Assembly (NCBI RefSeq): GCF_025770735.1
Contig: NZ_JAODPB010000005.1
Span: 310,001-374,000 of the forward strand
DNA: 64,000 nucleotides
Reading direction: 5' to 3'
Source: Shouchella tritolerans
GTDB lineage: Bacteria; Bacillota; Bacilli; Bacillales; Bacillaceae_D
Shown: positions 18,161-28,100 of the stretch, in pieces
Layout of the letters: the number at the start of each line of letters is the position of its first letter
Numbering within the stretch: position 1 is the first letter of the stretch
Position numbers and translations under genes: made by a program
The notes under the pieces: generated by a model
What the model saw: only the letters and a program-made list of their open reading frames with translations
Told to the model about the DNA's origin: nothing
Database searches by the model: none

Positions 18161-19343
18161 TAAAGAAGCCGTACTTGTATATGGACCGAGCCAATATCCG
18201 TATAAATTTAACGAAACACACCCGTTTCATCCGCTTCGTCTCGAATTAACATACTCCCTATTGGAAGAGCTGGGGGCGGTTCAAGACCAGCCGCTCATTC
18301 AACCTAGCGCAGCTACAAAGGCGGAATTGGAGCTGATTCATGATTCCCGTTTTATTGAAGCGGTCATTGCAGGGGGCGAGGGGCGGTTACCAGATAGCGC
18401 CGCAGAAGCATATGGGCTAAAAACCGAAGATACGCCCCTTTTTCCTCATATGCACGAAGCGGCTGCCCATTTAGTTGGAGGAACACTCCGCGCTTGTGAC
18501 GCTGTCTTAGCCGATGGCTACTTGCATGCCTTCCATCTAGGCGGTGGCCTTCACCATGGCTTTCGCGGCCGGGCGTCGGGCTTTTGCATTTACAATGATT
18601 CTTCGATTGCAATCGAGTACATGCGGCGAAAATACGGTGTGCGGATCCTTTATGTCGATACAGATGCTCACCACGGTGACGGCGTCCAATGGGCCTTTTA
18701 CGACGACCCAGATGTATGCACGCTAAGCTTGCACGAAACGGGGCGCTATTTGTTTCCTGGAACTGGCCATGTGACGGAAAAAGGAACAGGCAAAGGCTTC
18801 GGCTTTTCCATCAATGTCCCACTTGATGCGTTTACAGAAGATGAATCTTTTTTGGACGTCTATCGGGCTGCTTTTACAGAAGTCGCCGACTTTTTCAAGC
18901 CTGACATTATCGTCACACAGAACGGGGCCGACGCCCATTATCTCGATCCTTTATCGCATTTGCATGTATCCATGAACGTTTACCGAGAAATTCCGCGGTT
19001 CGCCCATCAGCTAGCTCATGACTATTGTGGCGGCAAATGGGTTGCTGTCGGAGGGGGCGGCTATGACAAATGGCGGGTTGTCCCAAGAGCATGGGCATTG
19101 ATTTGGTTGGAGATGAGTGGGCAAACCGCATTGGCAAACGATCATGTGCCCCAAGCTTGGATAGACAAGTGGAAGGACAAGGCGGAAGAAACACTGCCGA
19201 CCACATGGACAGACACTGCTATCCCACAAATACCGAGAAGAAAGGAAATTACCGCCAAAAACGCTTTGACATTGGAAAAGGCATTGTACCATATTCGCAC
19301 AGAAAAACAAACAGCGCGTAAACATGTTGAAAAGCATGAATAA
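18153..19343 (+). CDS. acuC: Protein deacetylase AcuC (class I HDAC fold)
   Basis: This 396-residue zinc hydrolase deacetylates and reactivates AcsA. Deacetylase motifs are present: HLGGGLHHGFRGRASGFCIYN, the metal-binding VDTDAHHGDGVQ, NGADAHYLDPLSHL and VGGGGYD. The ATG at 18153 has GGGAGGTCCCA upstream and overlaps acuB by 8 bp, so translation is coupled. The operon ends at a hairpin just after the stop. Confidence 0.94.
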   Translation: MNNKEAVLVYGPSQYPYKFNETHPFHPLRLELTYSLLEELGAVQDQPLIQPSAATKAELELIHDSRFIEAVIAGGEGRLPDSAAEAYGLKTEDTPLFPHMHEAAAHLVGGTLRACDAVLADGYLHAFHLGGGLHHGFRGRASGFCIYNDSSIAIEYMRRKYGVRILYVDTDAHHGDGVQWAFYDDPDVCTLSLHETGRYLFPGTGHVTEKGTGKGFGFSINVPLDAFTEDESFLDVYRAAFTEVADFFKPDIIVTQNGADAHYLDPLSHLHVSMNVYREIPRFAHQLAHDYCGGKWVAVGGGGYDKWRVVPRAWALIWLEMSGQTALANDHVPQAWIDKWKDKAEETLPTTWTDTAIPQIPRRKEITAKNALTLEKALYHIRTEKQTARKHVEKHE

Positions 19344-19369
19344 GCCGGATCTGTTTATTGATCCGGCTT
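19342..19369. terminator. Terminator between convergent acuC and ccpA
   Basis: AAGCCGGATC-tgtttatt-GATCCGGCTT, starting at the acuC stop codon. The palindromic element at 19370-19428 follows directly. Confidence 0.8.
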
Positions 19370-19428
19370 CAGCCTGTAGACAAACGCTCACATGGATCGT
19401 CGATTGACAAGCGTTTTCTATCAGTCTC
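19370..19428 (-). repeat. Palindromic intergenic element, copy A (best-formed)
   Basis: In ccpA orientation it begins with GAGACTGATAGAAAACGCTT just after the ccpA stop and ends with AGCGTTTGTCTACAGGCTG, abutting the terminator hairpin. The two ends are imperfect inverted repeats of about 18 bp, so transcript and DNA can fold into a long hairpin. Related copies lie at 4530, 22977, 30547 and 58186, with a mini version at 34449. Confidence 0.65.
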
Positions 19429-19434
19429 GTAAGG

Positions 19435-20433
19435 TTATTTCGTTGAGCCACGACTTTCAATGCGATGTGGCAATGTCACTGTGTAGTCTTCCACGTCTTC
19501 TTTATTCATTAGTTTGGTCAGCAACCGCATGGAGACAGCGCCAATGTCATAAAGGGGCTGAACAACGGTCGTTAAGGTTGGACGTACCATTGTAGCCAAA
19601 CGTGTATTGTCAAAACCGATTACTTCAATGTCACCAGGCACATCATAACCACGATCTTGGACGCCATGGATGACGCCTAGAGCCATTTCATCATTTGAAG
19701 CAAATAGCGCTGTCGGTTTTTCGTCAAGGGCAAGAAATGCATCCATTGCTTCCATTCCTGAATCATATGTGTAATCGCCAATGACAATCAGGTTTTCATC
19801 AAATTCAATATTGTTTTTCTGAAGCGCTTGGCGATATCCAGCAAACTTTTGGTAGCCATTGATTGGGTCTTCTAGCGAACCACTCAACATACCGATTCGT
19901 TTATGTCCTTTTTCAATTAAAAACTGAATGGCATCTTCAGCCGCTTGCGTGTAATCAATATTGACTGACGGAAATGATTTTTCGTCATCTAATGTGGCAG
20001 CAAGAACAATCGGTACAGGTGCGCGCTTAAATTGCTCCGCATGCTCCTCTGTAATCTCGCCGCCCATAAACACAATACCGTCGACTTGCTTTTCCAATAG
20101 CGTATTAATCAAGTGGATTTCTTTGTCTTTGTTTTGGTCAGAGTTACAAAGAATGATATTGTACTTATACATAGTGGCAATGTCTTCGATTCCGCGCGCC
20201 AGCTCGGAGAAGAAAATGCTTGAAATATCAGGGATAATGACACCGACTGTCGTGGTACGTTTGCTGGCTAGCCCCCTCGCTACTGCATTTGGACGGTAAT
20301 TTAAGCGTTCAATTGCTTCCAGTACTTTTTTCCTTGTCGTCGGTTTTACATTTGGGTTTCCGTTGACTACCCGGGAAACAGTAGCCATTGAGACACCAGC
20401 TTCTCTAGCTACATCATAAATGGTCGTATTCAT
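19435..20433 (-). CDS. ccpA: Catabolite control protein A
   Basis: This 332-residue LacI-family global regulator of carbon catabolite repression binds cre sites with Ser46-phosphorylated HPr as corepressor. N-terminal HTH ([20 protein letters not shown]) followed by a periplasmic-binding-protein-like core. The start is ATG at 20433, matching the family N-terminus, although the nearest good SD (GAGGAGGAA, 20470-20478) is 36 nt upstream across a GC-rich hairpin; an in-frame upstream start at 20520 lacks any SD. Its likely local targets are the cre sites before acsA, the aco operon and acoR. In B. subtilis ccpA also neighbours aroA (ccpA-aroA order conserved here). Confidence 0.95.
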   Translation of the reverse strand: MNTTIYDVAREAGVSMATVSRVVNGNPNVKPTTRKKVLEAIERLNYRPNAVARGLASKRTTTVGVIIPDISSIFFSELARGIEDIATMYKYNIILCNSDQNKDKEIHLINTLLEKQVDGIVFMGGEITEEHAEQFKRAPVPIVLAATLDDEKSFPSVNIDYTQAAEDAIQFLIEKGHKRIGMLSGSLEDPINGYQKFAGYRQALQKNNIEFDENLIVIGDYTYDSGMEAMDAFLALDEKPTALFASNDEMALGVIHGVQDRGYDVPGDIEVIGFDNTRLATMVRPTLTTVVQPLYDIGAVSMRLLTKLMNKEDVEDYTVTLPHRIESRGSTK

Positions 20434-20549
20434 CTTATTTTGCTGCCCGCGCAGCTTATACGCAGCAGCTTCCTCCTCACTATAACAATGTTTATGATTG
20501 TGTATCATATACGATAGCAATAACTGTTTTTCATTCGAATGTTTCTTCT

Positions 20550-20578
20550 ATCATACGATACACTAAGATTTCCTGCAA
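20550..20578 (-). promoter_or_regulatory. Sigma-A promoter of ccpA
   Basis: Minus strand: TTGCAG (20573-20578), 17-bp spacer, TATGAT (20550-20555). Start of transcription would be near 20543, giving a leader of about 110 nt. Confidence 0.7.
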
Positions 20579-20683
20579 TGATTAAAGACTATCTTTCATA
20601 CTTTTTCACCATTTGAAAAACAGTTTTCTTTTTTCATTATAACAGTATTACTAAAGTGCCCTTTTTTAAATGCTTTTAAACAC

Positions 20684-20717
20684 AAAAGCAGCTCAAAATT
20701 TCTTTGAGCTGCTTTTT
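20684..20717 (-). terminator. Terminator after aroA
   Basis: AAAAAGCAGCTCAAA-gaaat-TTTGAGCTGCTTTT on the minus strand, immediately after the aroA stop. Confidence 0.88.
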
Positions 20718-20718
20718 G

Positions 20719-21810
20719 TTATGCTTGTTTCACAGGAGCTTTGTAAAGCCCTGACTCAATTAAGCCATCTAAGAATTGATTGAATTGGTCAAAATTCATT
20801 TGCTGGGCTGAATCAGACAAAGCGACAGCGGGGTCTGGATGGACTTCCGCCATCACCGCATCTGCCCCAATCGCCAGAGCTGCTTTCGCTGCTGGCAGAA
20901 GCAAATCACGGCGGCCAGTAGAGTGTGTAACATCAACCATTACTGGCAAGTGTGTTTCTTGTTTTAAAATCGGCACTGCGGAAATATCGAGTGTGTTGCG
21001 TGTCGCTTTCTCGTAAGTGCGAATGCCACGTTCGCAAAGCATCAACTGGCTATTCCCTTTTGAGACGATGTATTCAGCAGCGTGGATAAATTCTTCAATC
21101 GTTGCGGATAAACCACGCTTTAACAATACAGGCGTTTTAACAGAACCGGCAGCTTTCAGCAGCTCGAAGTTTTGCATATTACGAGCGCCAATTTGAATGA
21201 CATCGACATATTCTGTTGCCACTTCTACGTCAGCTGGAGTGACAATTTCACTAATAACCGCCATATCAAGCTCATCAGCAACACGTTTTAATATTTTTAA
21301 CCCTTCTAAACCTAGACCTTGGAAATCATAAGGAGACGTACGCGGCTTAAAAGCGCCGCCCCGGAGAAGGCGCTGCCCCCTCTTTTTCATTTCTTTCGCA
21401 ACAGCTAGCACTTGTTCATAACTTTCAACGGCGCACGGGCCAAAAACAAAACGTTGCTGGCCATCGCCGATTGTTTCCCCTTTGACATCGACAGTGGTGT
21501 TTTCAGGTTGCTTTTTCCGGGATACTAACAGCGCTTTGCTGTTGTCTTCTTCTTGCAACTCCAAGCTCGCTTTAAAAATTTGTTTAAATAAATGCTGAAG
21601 TGTCGCTGTTTCAAATGGCCCTTCATTGTGTTTGGCAATATGGTCTAGCATGCTCCGTTCTCGAACTGGATCAAAGCGGTTAATGCCTTGTTCTCTTTTG
21701 ATATCGCCAATTTCCTTTACAAGCCTTGCACGCTCATTAATCTTTTCAAGGATGGCAAGGTTGACTTTGTCTAACTCATCTCTAAGGGAATCCAATTGTT
21801 CATTGCTCAT
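20719..21810 (-). CDS. aroA: Bifunctional chorismate mutase / 3-deoxy-7-phosphoheptulonate (DAHP) synthase
   Basis: This 363-residue shikimate-pathway entry enzyme has an N-terminal AroQ-type chorismate mutase helix bundle (residues 1-90, [20 protein letters not shown]) that acts as feedback sensor. It is fused to a KDPG-aldolase-type DAHP synthase (about 105-360; [43 protein letters not shown]). Start at ATG 21810 with GGAGAG at 6 bp rather than the GTG at 21825. Upstream of ccpA as in B. subtilis, but separated by its own terminator. Confidence 0.95.
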   Translation of the reverse strand: MSNEQLDSLRDELDKVNLAILEKINERARLVKEIGDIKREQGINRFDPVRERSMLDHIAKHNEGPFETATLQHLFKQIFKASLELQEEDNSKALLVSRKKQPENTTVDVKGETIGDGQQRFVFGPCAVESYEQVLAVAKEMKKRGQRLLRGGAFKPRTSPYDFQGLGLEGLKILKRVADELDMAVISEIVTPADVEVATEYVDVIQIGARNMQNFELLKAAGSVKTPVLLKRGLSATIEEFIHAAEYIVSKGNSQLMLCERGIRTYEKATRNTLDISAVPILKQETHLPVMVDVTHSTGRRDLLLPAAKAALAIGADAVMAEVHPDPAVALSDSAQQMNFDQFNQFLDGLIESGLYKAPVKQA

Positions 21811-21937
21811 GTCGTCTCTCCGCACCTTTCTCTCTGTCAGAAATTTAACTTTTGTCTATTATAGCTGACTGGCGTTAAAAAGTCACGGACTTTTTCTTTA
21901 TTACTTAGACGCTTTTACGTAATAAAGTGAATTTGGA

Positions 21938-21977
21938 AGGAAATGCGCGATGAAAACTCGGTCTCATCGCGCTTTCC
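21938..21977 (-). terminator. Terminator after ytxH
   Basis: GGAAAGCGCGATGA and TCATCGCGCATTTCC arms around a 10-nt loop, ending at the ytxH stop codon. Confidence 0.75.
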
Positions 21978-21978
21978 A

Positions 21979-22395
21979 TTAGCTTTCTGTATTCGCATTG
22001 GCGCGAACTTCTTTTTCTGCTTCTTCAATTTCATTTTTAACCGTGTCAGAAATGGTTTTCGATGCTTCTTCTGCATCTTGTTTTAAATCTTCAGCAAGGC
22101 TCGCGGCTTCATTTACTTGGTCTTCTGCTTCTTTTTTAACAGAAGCGCTCAAATCTTTTACTTTTTCAACCACTTGCATGGATTGATCTGTTACACTTTT
22201 AGCGATATTGTTCGACTTTTCTCTAGCTATGTCAACCCACTCGTTGCCTTTTTCATAAGCGGCGCTCGCTTGTTCGCTTATGTCGCTGCGCAACTCTTTC
22301 CCTGATTTAGGTGCGAGAAACAGCGCCGTTGTCGCGCCAACAATTCCACCGATTAATGTACCAATCAAAAAATCTTTTGAATTCATATCTCCCAT
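21979..22395 (-). CDS. ytxH: YtxH-family general stress protein
   Basis: This 138-residue protein has an N-terminal glycine-rich membrane segment (about residues 7-27, FLIGTLIGGIVGATTALFLAP) followed by PKSGKELR, the YtxH signature, and a long amphipathic alanine/lysine/glutamate helix. Start ATG at 22395 with AAGGAGGAG upstream; the longer reading overlaps ytxG. It forms an operon with ytxG 19 bp upstream. In B. subtilis this operon is under general-stress (sigma-B) and sigma-H control; no such promoter was identified here. Confidence 0.88.
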   Translation of the reverse strand: MGDMNSKDFLIGTLIGGIVGATTALFLAPKSGKELRSDISEQASAAYEKGNEWVDIAREKSNNIAKSVTDQSMQVVEKVKDLSASVKKEAEDQVNEAASLAEDLKQDAEEASKTISDTVKNEIEEAEKEVRANANTES

Positions 22396-22414
22396 TCTAA
22401 CTCCTCCTTGTTTG

Positions 22415-22840
22415 TCAACGATCAAGCTGTTGCTTTCGTTGTTTAAATTTTGTATAGAAATCCAAAACAGCCTGTCCCCATTGTACTGCTTGGGAGACTG
22501 TTTCAGCATTCCGGCTTGTTTGGTCACTTATTTTAACAGAAACTTGGTGAACAGACTGGTTGAGCGTTTTCATCGATTCGCCCAACTCTTTAGCGGCGCC
22601 AAAAACGGTATTGAGCGACTCCGATTTCTGTTGTAAGTCATCTGCTAACGCATTGGTTTTTTTCAAAAGCAATTCAGATTCTGTCGTTATACCTCGCAGT
22701 TGTTTTTCCAGCGCTTCCACCGTTGCCGATGTGTTTTCAAGCGTTTTGGTAGCTGATTTAAGTGTTTTGATTAAATAAATAACCAGTATCGCAAAAGCCA
22801 GGGCAACAATCAAGGCGCTTATGTATAAGATGGCTTCCAC
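22415..22840 (-). CDS. ytxG: DUF948 membrane protein YtxG
   Basis: This 141-residue protein has one N-terminal membrane helix (about 4-24, LYISALIVALAFAILVIYLI) and a coiled-coil extracytoplasmic or cytoplasmic tail typical of DUF948. Start is GTG at 22840 with AAGGAGGGG 8 bp upstream. Cotranscribed with ytxH. Function unknown beyond stress association. Confidence 0.87.
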   Translation of the reverse strand: MEAILYISALIVALAFAILVIYLIKTLKSATKTLENTSATVEALEKQLRGITTESELLLKKTNALADDLQQKSESLNTVFGAAKELGESMKTLNQSVHQVSVKISDQTSRNAETVSQAVQWGQAVLDFYTKFKQRKQQLDR

Positions 22841-22957
22841 TCATCATCCCCTCCTTCCTACATACTTTACCCAAGTTTAATAAGATCAAACCTAAATTGC
22901 AATGTGCTAAAGATACATTTTCGACAAATACCTGCGTTTTTCCTTCAAAATAAAAAA

Positions 22958-23034
22958 AGCAGCTGATAAACAGCTGCCTAATGTAACCAAACGTTCATAT
23001 CTGCTACTCGCCCTGGCTTTTCTATTAGTCTGAA
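22958..23034 (-). repeat. murC terminator hairpin plus palindromic element copy B
   Basis: Hairpin GCAGCTG-ttta-CAGCTGC (22959-22977) with a T run on the minus strand. Between it and the murC stop lies a copy of the intergenic element: TTCAGACTAATAGAAAAG near the stop and GAACGTTTGGTTACA next to the hairpin. Confidence 0.6.
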
Positions 23035-23041
23035 TGGCCAA

Positions 23042-24364
23042 TTACGAACTTGATTCGACCAATGCTTCATAGGCTTTTTGGTATTTCTGGATGTCACCTG
23101 CGCCCATAAACAACAGAACAGACTCTCCGTGGCCTTTGAGCGTTTCAATTTCTCCTTCCGTTAACAGTTTTGCGCCATCAACAAGCGCTTGTAGCTGTTC
23201 GATCGAAAGAGAACCTTTTTCTTCCCTCGCCGAGCCAAAAATATCGCATAAATAAACGTGGTCGGCTTGGCTGAGCGCTTCCGCAAATTCATTTAAAAAC
23301 GTTTTTGTCCGCGTAAATGTATGAGGCTGGAATATCGCTGTTACTTCTCGGTCACGGTATTTCTTTTTCGTCGCCTCAATTGTAGCTGCAATTTCTGTTG
23401 GATGGTGGGCATAGTCATCAATTAGTATTTGCTTGCCTGAACGCTTTTCGCTAAAACGCCGTTTGACGCCAGCAAAGGTCTTTAAGTGCTCAACAATGTC
23501 TTCATAGCCAATGCCTTCATAGTGGCATAAAGCAATGACAGACAATGCGTTTTTGACATTGTGGTCGCCAAAGCCAGGGATCACAAACGACCCAAACAGA
23601 TCGCCTCTAACCCAGGCATCAAACGCTGTCCCTTCTGGCGTGTTTTTAATCGATTTCGCTTGAAAATCATTATGGTCGCCAAGGCCGTAATAAACTATTG
23701 GCACATTTGCCTGCAATGTTTGCAAATGTTCATCATCACCGCAAGCAATAATCGCTTTATTGACTTGCTTCGCCATCGTTTGGAAAGCAGAAACGACATC
23801 TTCCACGCTCTTGAAATAATCGGGATGGTCAAAATCAATATTGGTCATTACGCAATAATCAGGCGAGTAATTTAAGAAATGGCGGCGGTACTCACATGCT
23901 TCAAATACAAAATACGTTGAATTAGCCGCACCTTTCCCTGTCCCATCGCCAATCAAATAAGAGGTAGGCTCAACAGACCCTAACACATGAGCCAGCAACC
24001 CTGTTGTGGACGTTTTTCCATGTGAGCCTGAAACTGCAATGCTTGTAAACTGTTTAATAAAGGAGCCAAGAAATTCCGGATAGACATCCACTTGCAAACC
24101 GAGCTCCCGCGCCCGTTTAATTTCCTCGTGTGTTTCACCATAAGCAGCTGAAACAATGACATGTTGCCCGTTTTTAATATTGTCTCGCGAAAAAGGCAAT
24201 AACGTAATGCCCTTTTGTTCTAACGGCTTCTGAGTAAAAATCGTTTCTTCAATGTCCGATCCTTGTACATTCTCATTTAAATCATGCAGGATTTGCGCTA
24301 ATGCGCTCATGCCTGAACCTTTGATTCCGGTAAAGTGATAGTTTGTCAATCGTGAAGCCTCCAA
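23042..24364 (-). CDS. murC: UDP-N-acetylmuramate--L-alanine ligase
   Basis: This 440-residue cytoplasmic ATP-dependent ligase adds L-alanine to UDP-MurNAc, the first step of the peptide stem. N-terminal UDP-binding domain ([13 protein letters not shown]), central ATPase with the P-loop [11 protein letters not shown], and C-terminal ligase domain with [10 protein letters not shown]. Position between ytxGH and sftA is conserved in bacilli. Confidence 0.96.
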   Translation of the reverse strand: MEASRLTNYHFTGIKGSGMSALAQILHDLNENVQGSDIEETIFTQKPLEQKGITLLPFSRDNIKNGQHVIVSAAYGETHEEIKRARELGLQVDVYPEFLGSFIKQFTSIAVSGSHGKTSTTGLLAHVLGSVEPTSYLIGDGTGKGAANSTYFVFEACEYRRHFLNYSPDYCVMTNIDFDHPDYFKSVEDVVSAFQTMAKQVNKAIIACGDDEHLQTLQANVPIVYYGLGDHNDFQAKSIKNTPEGTAFDAWVRGDLFGSFVIPGFGDHNVKNALSVIALCHYEGIGYEDIVEHLKTFAGVKRRFSEKRSGKQILIDDYAHHPTEIAATIEATKKKYRDREVTAIFQPHTFTRTKTFLNEFAEALSQADHVYLCDIFGSAREEKGSLSIEQLQALVDGAKLLTEGEIETLKGHGESVLLFMGAGDIQKYQKAYEALVESSS

Positions 24365-24526
24365 TCAAAAAAAGCAAATCGTATTCGACGCCTTGCGAAC
24401 ATGGCCCTCGTTCCATTAATTATATAGTAGTATATGTCATTTTTAAGAAAAGGTCCTGCAATTTGCATACGCCTTCCTGTAGCACGATTTGTTCCTTCCA
24501 TATCATATAGAAATTTTCTTCATTTC

Positions 24527-27322
24527 TCAAGTTCTTGCTGTTTCCGTCGTCGAACCAAACAGTTCTCTCACGTCTTCTTCACTTGCTAACACATGGCGCG
24601 GTTTGCTTCCCATAGCACCTGATACAATCTTTCTAGCTTCCATCATTTCCATTAAACGGGCAGCCCGATTATAACCTACCCGAAACCGCCGCTGTATGCT
24701 AGAAGCAGAAACGGTACCTTGTTCGACTGCATAGAAACATGCCTCTTCAAGTAGCTCATCCTCTTCTTCTTCCTGTAAAAGCGTCCGCTCAATTGTCTCT
24801 GTATCAAATAAGTATTCAGGCTTGCCGTATTGTTTTGCATAAGCGACAACATCCTCAATTTCCTCGTCTGATACAAAAGTCCCTTGGACACGGATAGGCT
24901 TCGGTGATCCATTTTCATGGAAGAGCATATCGCCTTTTCCAAGCAACCGTTCCGCGCCGCCCATATCAAGAATCGTGCGTGAATCCGTTTGTGAAGCAAC
25001 AGCAAAGGCAATCCGCGTCGGTATATTTGCTTTAATCAATCCTGTGATGACATCAACAGAAGGGCGCTGCGTTGCAAGGAGCAAATGAATTCCGCAAGCC
25101 CGTGCTTTTTGAGCAATCCGGCAAATCGCATCTTCAACATCTTGTGGGGACACCATCATTAAGTCGGCGAGTTCGTCAATAACGACTAAAAGATACGGCA
25201 ATGCTGGCTTGCCATTTTCAGAGAACCGCTGATTATATTTACTAATATCGCGAACGCCACGCTGGCTAAACAATTCGTAGCGCCGTTCCATTTCCTGGAC
25301 AACCCATTTTAAAGCGGCTGTCGCTTGCTTTGGATCAGTAATAACAGGAGCAACCAAATGAGGTACTTCTTGATAAGTAGCAAGCTCGACCATTTTGGGA
25401 TCGACGAGCAACAGCTTTACTTCATCTGGGGATGCTTTATAGAGCAGACTAACTAAAATTGAGTTAATGCACACACTTTTCCCTGAGCCTGTGGCGCCAG
25501 CAACAAGGCCATGAGGCATTTTCTTTAAATCTGTAACGATCGGCTGTCCAGAAATATCAAGCCCTAAGCCAACAGTTAAAGGCGAATCTGGCTGCCTAAA
25601 TACATCACGGCGCAAAATTTCCCTTAGCATCACTGGGGCTGACGTTCGATTTGGCACTTCAATGCCGATTGCGTTTTTACCAGGAATCGGCGCTTCCATA
25701 CGGATGTCTTTAGCAGCTAGCGCCAGCTTAATATCATCTGTTAGATTTGTTACCTTATTCACTTTTACTCCGCGGGCGGGCTGAACTTCAAAACGCGTTA
25801 CCGCCGGCCCTTTTGTCCGGTTGACGACTTTTGCATCAACATGGAAACTCGATAGTGTTTCTTCAAGCAATTGCGCTTGCTCGTCAAGCCAAAGAGAATC
25901 ATCTTGATCGATTTTTTCAGGAACCTTTAGCAAATGAAGCGGTGGCGCTTCGTAGCCATTTTTTGTGTGCTGCCCTTTTTTAATAGGCGCTTTTTTACGG
26001 TCCTTTGGCAACATCAGCACATTATAAGGAATGCCAGCCTTCGTATTGTCATTACTCGTTCGGTTACTTAGCCTTTCTTGTTTTTTCGTTTCACTGCTAA
26101 GGGGAACGATTTTTTCACTAGACTGCACCCGCGCTTCTCCGTTCTCTTCAGTTGTTGCTGTGAGATCATTGTTAACGGCCTGAATCGGCTTTGTCTCTTG
26201 TCTTTCATTCTCCACGGTACCGACTTCAGCAGTTGATTGGACTTCCGTTCTATCATACGGTTCGTTCGTTTTCACTTGGTCTGTTTCGCCAGGCAACGCA
26301 TCGGTTTTAACCATTGCTTCTGCATGATGATCAACGTCTAGTTCCTTACGTCCATACCGTTCGTTCGTTTCCACTTGGCCTGTTTCCCCAGGCAACGCGT
26401 CGGTTCCAGCCATTACTTCTGCATCATCTGAAATCTCCTGTTCCTCACGTCCATACCGTTCGTTTGCTTCCACTTGGTCTGTTTCGCCCGAAAAAGCATC
26501 GGTTCCAACCATTACTTCTGCATCATCTGAAATCTCCTGTTCCTCACGTCCATACCGTTCGTTTGCTTCCACTTGGTCTGTTTCGCCAGGCATAACTTTG
26601 GTCTCAACGATTGCTTCTCCATCATCAATATCTGCTGCCTCGTGTTCATATGTACGCTCTTTTTCGTCACCACTTGCCTCTTCTTGGGGACGGATTTCTT
26701 TGCTTTTTTGTTGCTGTGCTTGATCGTCGGCAAGTGGAAGCGACTGTAGGGCATGTTCACGTAGCCTCTTCAACACATCCTCTTCCAGCGAGCGTGATTC
26801 CTTGCGCAAAAAAGCAGGCTTGCTATCAATTTGCGGAGATTTAGGCCGGTGTAACAGCCGCTCAGCATATTCAGCTTGCTTGTCCTTCGTTGAAAAAATG
26901 AGCCAATCGTAGTCGCTGTTTTCATGTGTTTTTTCCGGTTTCTGAATTCCATGGACAGGAGAAGGGATTTCTGTCGACTTAAATGTCCCTTGAAACAGTT
27001 CTTTGCCGGCGGCAGATCTTTTCTTTTGTACCACTTTTGGCAGCTCCTCCTGCTTCTCCTCTTGCCCTTCCTTTTTTATAGAAGGCTGTGTCGCTGCAAC
27101 ACGCCCTGCTTTTTTCTTGGAAATGGGCCATTCCCCATTTGAATTGGCGTAGCGGTAAGTCATGCGCGCTTCTTCTAACTCAGAAGGCTCGTTGTTCTCA
27201 TGTTCAGGTCTCTGTATGGACTTCTGTATGGTTTCCACGTTTCGCCCATAATCGTTGTGTTCCTCATCATCTTCTTCACTCAATCCTTTAACCCAGTCAA
27301 GCCATTTTTTCCATATGTTCAT
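24527..27322 (-). CDS. sftA: DNA translocase SftA (FtsK/SpoIIIE family, soluble)
   Basis: This 931-residue septum-associated translocase clears chromosome from the closing septum. Unlike FtsK/SpoIIIE it lacks membrane helices: the N-terminal about 450 residues are acidic and low complexity, followed by the motor (from about 470) with Walker A GATGSGKS and Walker B LLVVIDELADLM, and a C-terminal winged-helix gamma domain (IQRRFRVGYNRAARLMEMME) that reads DNA polarity. The linker carries four 33-residue tandem repeats (see 26240-26640). ATG at 27322 with GGTGGTGAAAG upstream. Length is close to the B. subtilis protein (about 950). Confidence 0.95.
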   Translation of the reverse strand: MNIWKKWLDWVKGLSEEDDEEHNDYGRNVETIQKSIQRPEHENNEPSELEEARMTYRYANSNGEWPISKKKAGRVAATQPSIKKEGQEEKQEELPKVVQKKRSAAGKELFQGTFKSTEIPSPVHGIQKPEKTHENSDYDWLIFSTKDKQAEYAERLLHRPKSPQIDSKPAFLRKESRSLEEDVLKRLREHALQSLPLADDQAQQQKSKEIRPQEEASGDEKERTYEHEAADIDDGEAIVETKVMPGETDQVEANERYGREEQEISDDAEVMVGTDAFSGETDQVEANERYGREEQEISDDAEVMAGTDALPGETGQVETNERYGRKELDVDHHAEAMVKTDALPGETDQVKTNEPYDRTEVQSTAEVGTVENERQETKPIQAVNNDLTATTEENGEARVQSSEKIVPLSSETKKQERLSNRTSNDNTKAGIPYNVLMLPKDRKKAPIKKGQHTKNGYEAPPLHLLKVPEKIDQDDSLWLDEQAQLLEETLSSFHVDAKVVNRTKGPAVTRFEVQPARGVKVNKVTNLTDDIKLALAAKDIRMEAPIPGKNAIGIEVPNRTSAPVMLREILRRDVFRQPDSPLTVGLGLDISGQPIVTDLKKMPHGLVAGATGSGKSVCINSILVSLLYKASPDEVKLLLVDPKMVELATYQEVPHLVAPVITDPKQATAALKWVVQEMERRYELFSQRGVRDISKYNQRFSENGKPALPYLLVVIDELADLMMVSPQDVEDAICRIAQKARACGIHLLLATQRPSVDVITGLIKANIPTRIAFAVASQTDSRTILDMGGAERLLGKGDMLFHENGSPKPIRVQGTFVSDEEIEDVVAYAKQYGKPEYLFDTETIERTLLQEEEEDELLEEACFYAVEQGTVSASSIQRRFRVGYNRAARLMEMMEARKIVSGAMGSKPRHVLASEEDVRELFGSTTETART
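26240..26640 (-). repeat. Four 99-bp tandem repeats inside sftA
   Basis: Each unit encodes about 33 residues of the form EISDDAEVMVGTDA-(F/L)(S/P)GETDQVEANERYGREEQ. The two middle units are nearly identical at DNA level over more than 70 bp, while the outer two have diverged; this indicates recent unit duplication in the disordered linker. Confidence 0.88.
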
Positions 27323-27369
27323 TCTTTCACCACCTTATATCGCGATTATTCCTTTAGCCTCGTTCTACA

Positions 27370-27396
27370 TAAAAAGCTGGCCTCATTCAGCCAGCC
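27370..27396 (-). terminator. Terminator after ytpR
   Basis: GCTGGC-tgaatga-GCCAGC with T-rich flank on the minus strand, between ytpR and sftA. Confidence 0.65.
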
Positions 27397-27410
27397 ATTT
27401 CGTTTTTAGG

Positions 27411-28016
27411 CTACCGCAAAAAGGGTGTGCCGACCACTTCATCGTCACTCAAAACAAGAATGCCTTTTTCTGCCGGGGCATTTTCGAGCCCTAGTTCTTT
27501 TGCTGAGCAAATCATACCGGAAGAGGCAACACCACGCAGCGTTGCTTCCTTAATGACAAGCCCGCTTGGCATAACGGCACCAACGAGAGCGACAACTACT
27601 TTCTGGCCTTCTGCCACATTCGGGGCACCGCAAACAATTTGCAATGTTTCAGTGCCGATATTTACACGGCATACAGAAAGCTTGTCTGCATTAGGGTGCT
27701 TCTCTTTTTCTTCTACATAACCGACAACAAAAGAAGGTTTCTGCTCCCATTCCATTTCAAGAGCGACACCATTTTTGTCCCACGCTTCTTTTAGGAGCGC
27801 TTTTATGCCTTCATCGAGCTCAACCGGACCAACTCCGCTAATGGCTCCATAAGAAGAGGCATGGAATACGTTTATGCCAGCAATTTCTTGATTGCTTTTA
27901 TTCAAAATGACGACGACATCGCCGTTCTTCTCAACAACCTGTGCATCGCGGCTTATATCTTGAACAGTAACCATAAGGACATCGCCAATGCCTTTTTCAT
28001 TATAAAATACGTTCAT
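27411..28016 (-). CDS. ytpR: YtpR, tRNA-binding-domain protein
   Basis: This 201-residue protein has an N-terminal DUF4479-like region (1-85) and a C-terminal OB-fold tRNA-binding domain of the EMAPII/PheT type (about 90-200; [40 protein letters not shown]). The fold binds the elbow or structured RNA; the physiological substrate is unknown. Conserved order with ytpQ and ytpP. Confidence 0.88.
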   Translation of the reverse strand: MNVFYNEKGIGDVLMVTVQDISRDAQVVEKNGDVVVILNKSNQEIAGINVFHASSYGAISGVGPVELDEGIKALLKEAWDKNGVALEMEWEQKPSFVVGYVEEKEKHPNADKLSVCRVNIGTETLQIVCGAPNVAEGQKVVVALVGAVMPSGLVIKEATLRGVASSGMICSAKELGLENAPAEKGILVLSDDEVVGTPFLR

Positions 28017-28100
28017 GTTTTATTCTCCTTACTCGTTTTCAGCGTGTACAAGCGAACGCCTAGACCAACCTAGTATAGCATAGGTTTTCGTTTCGCCCCA

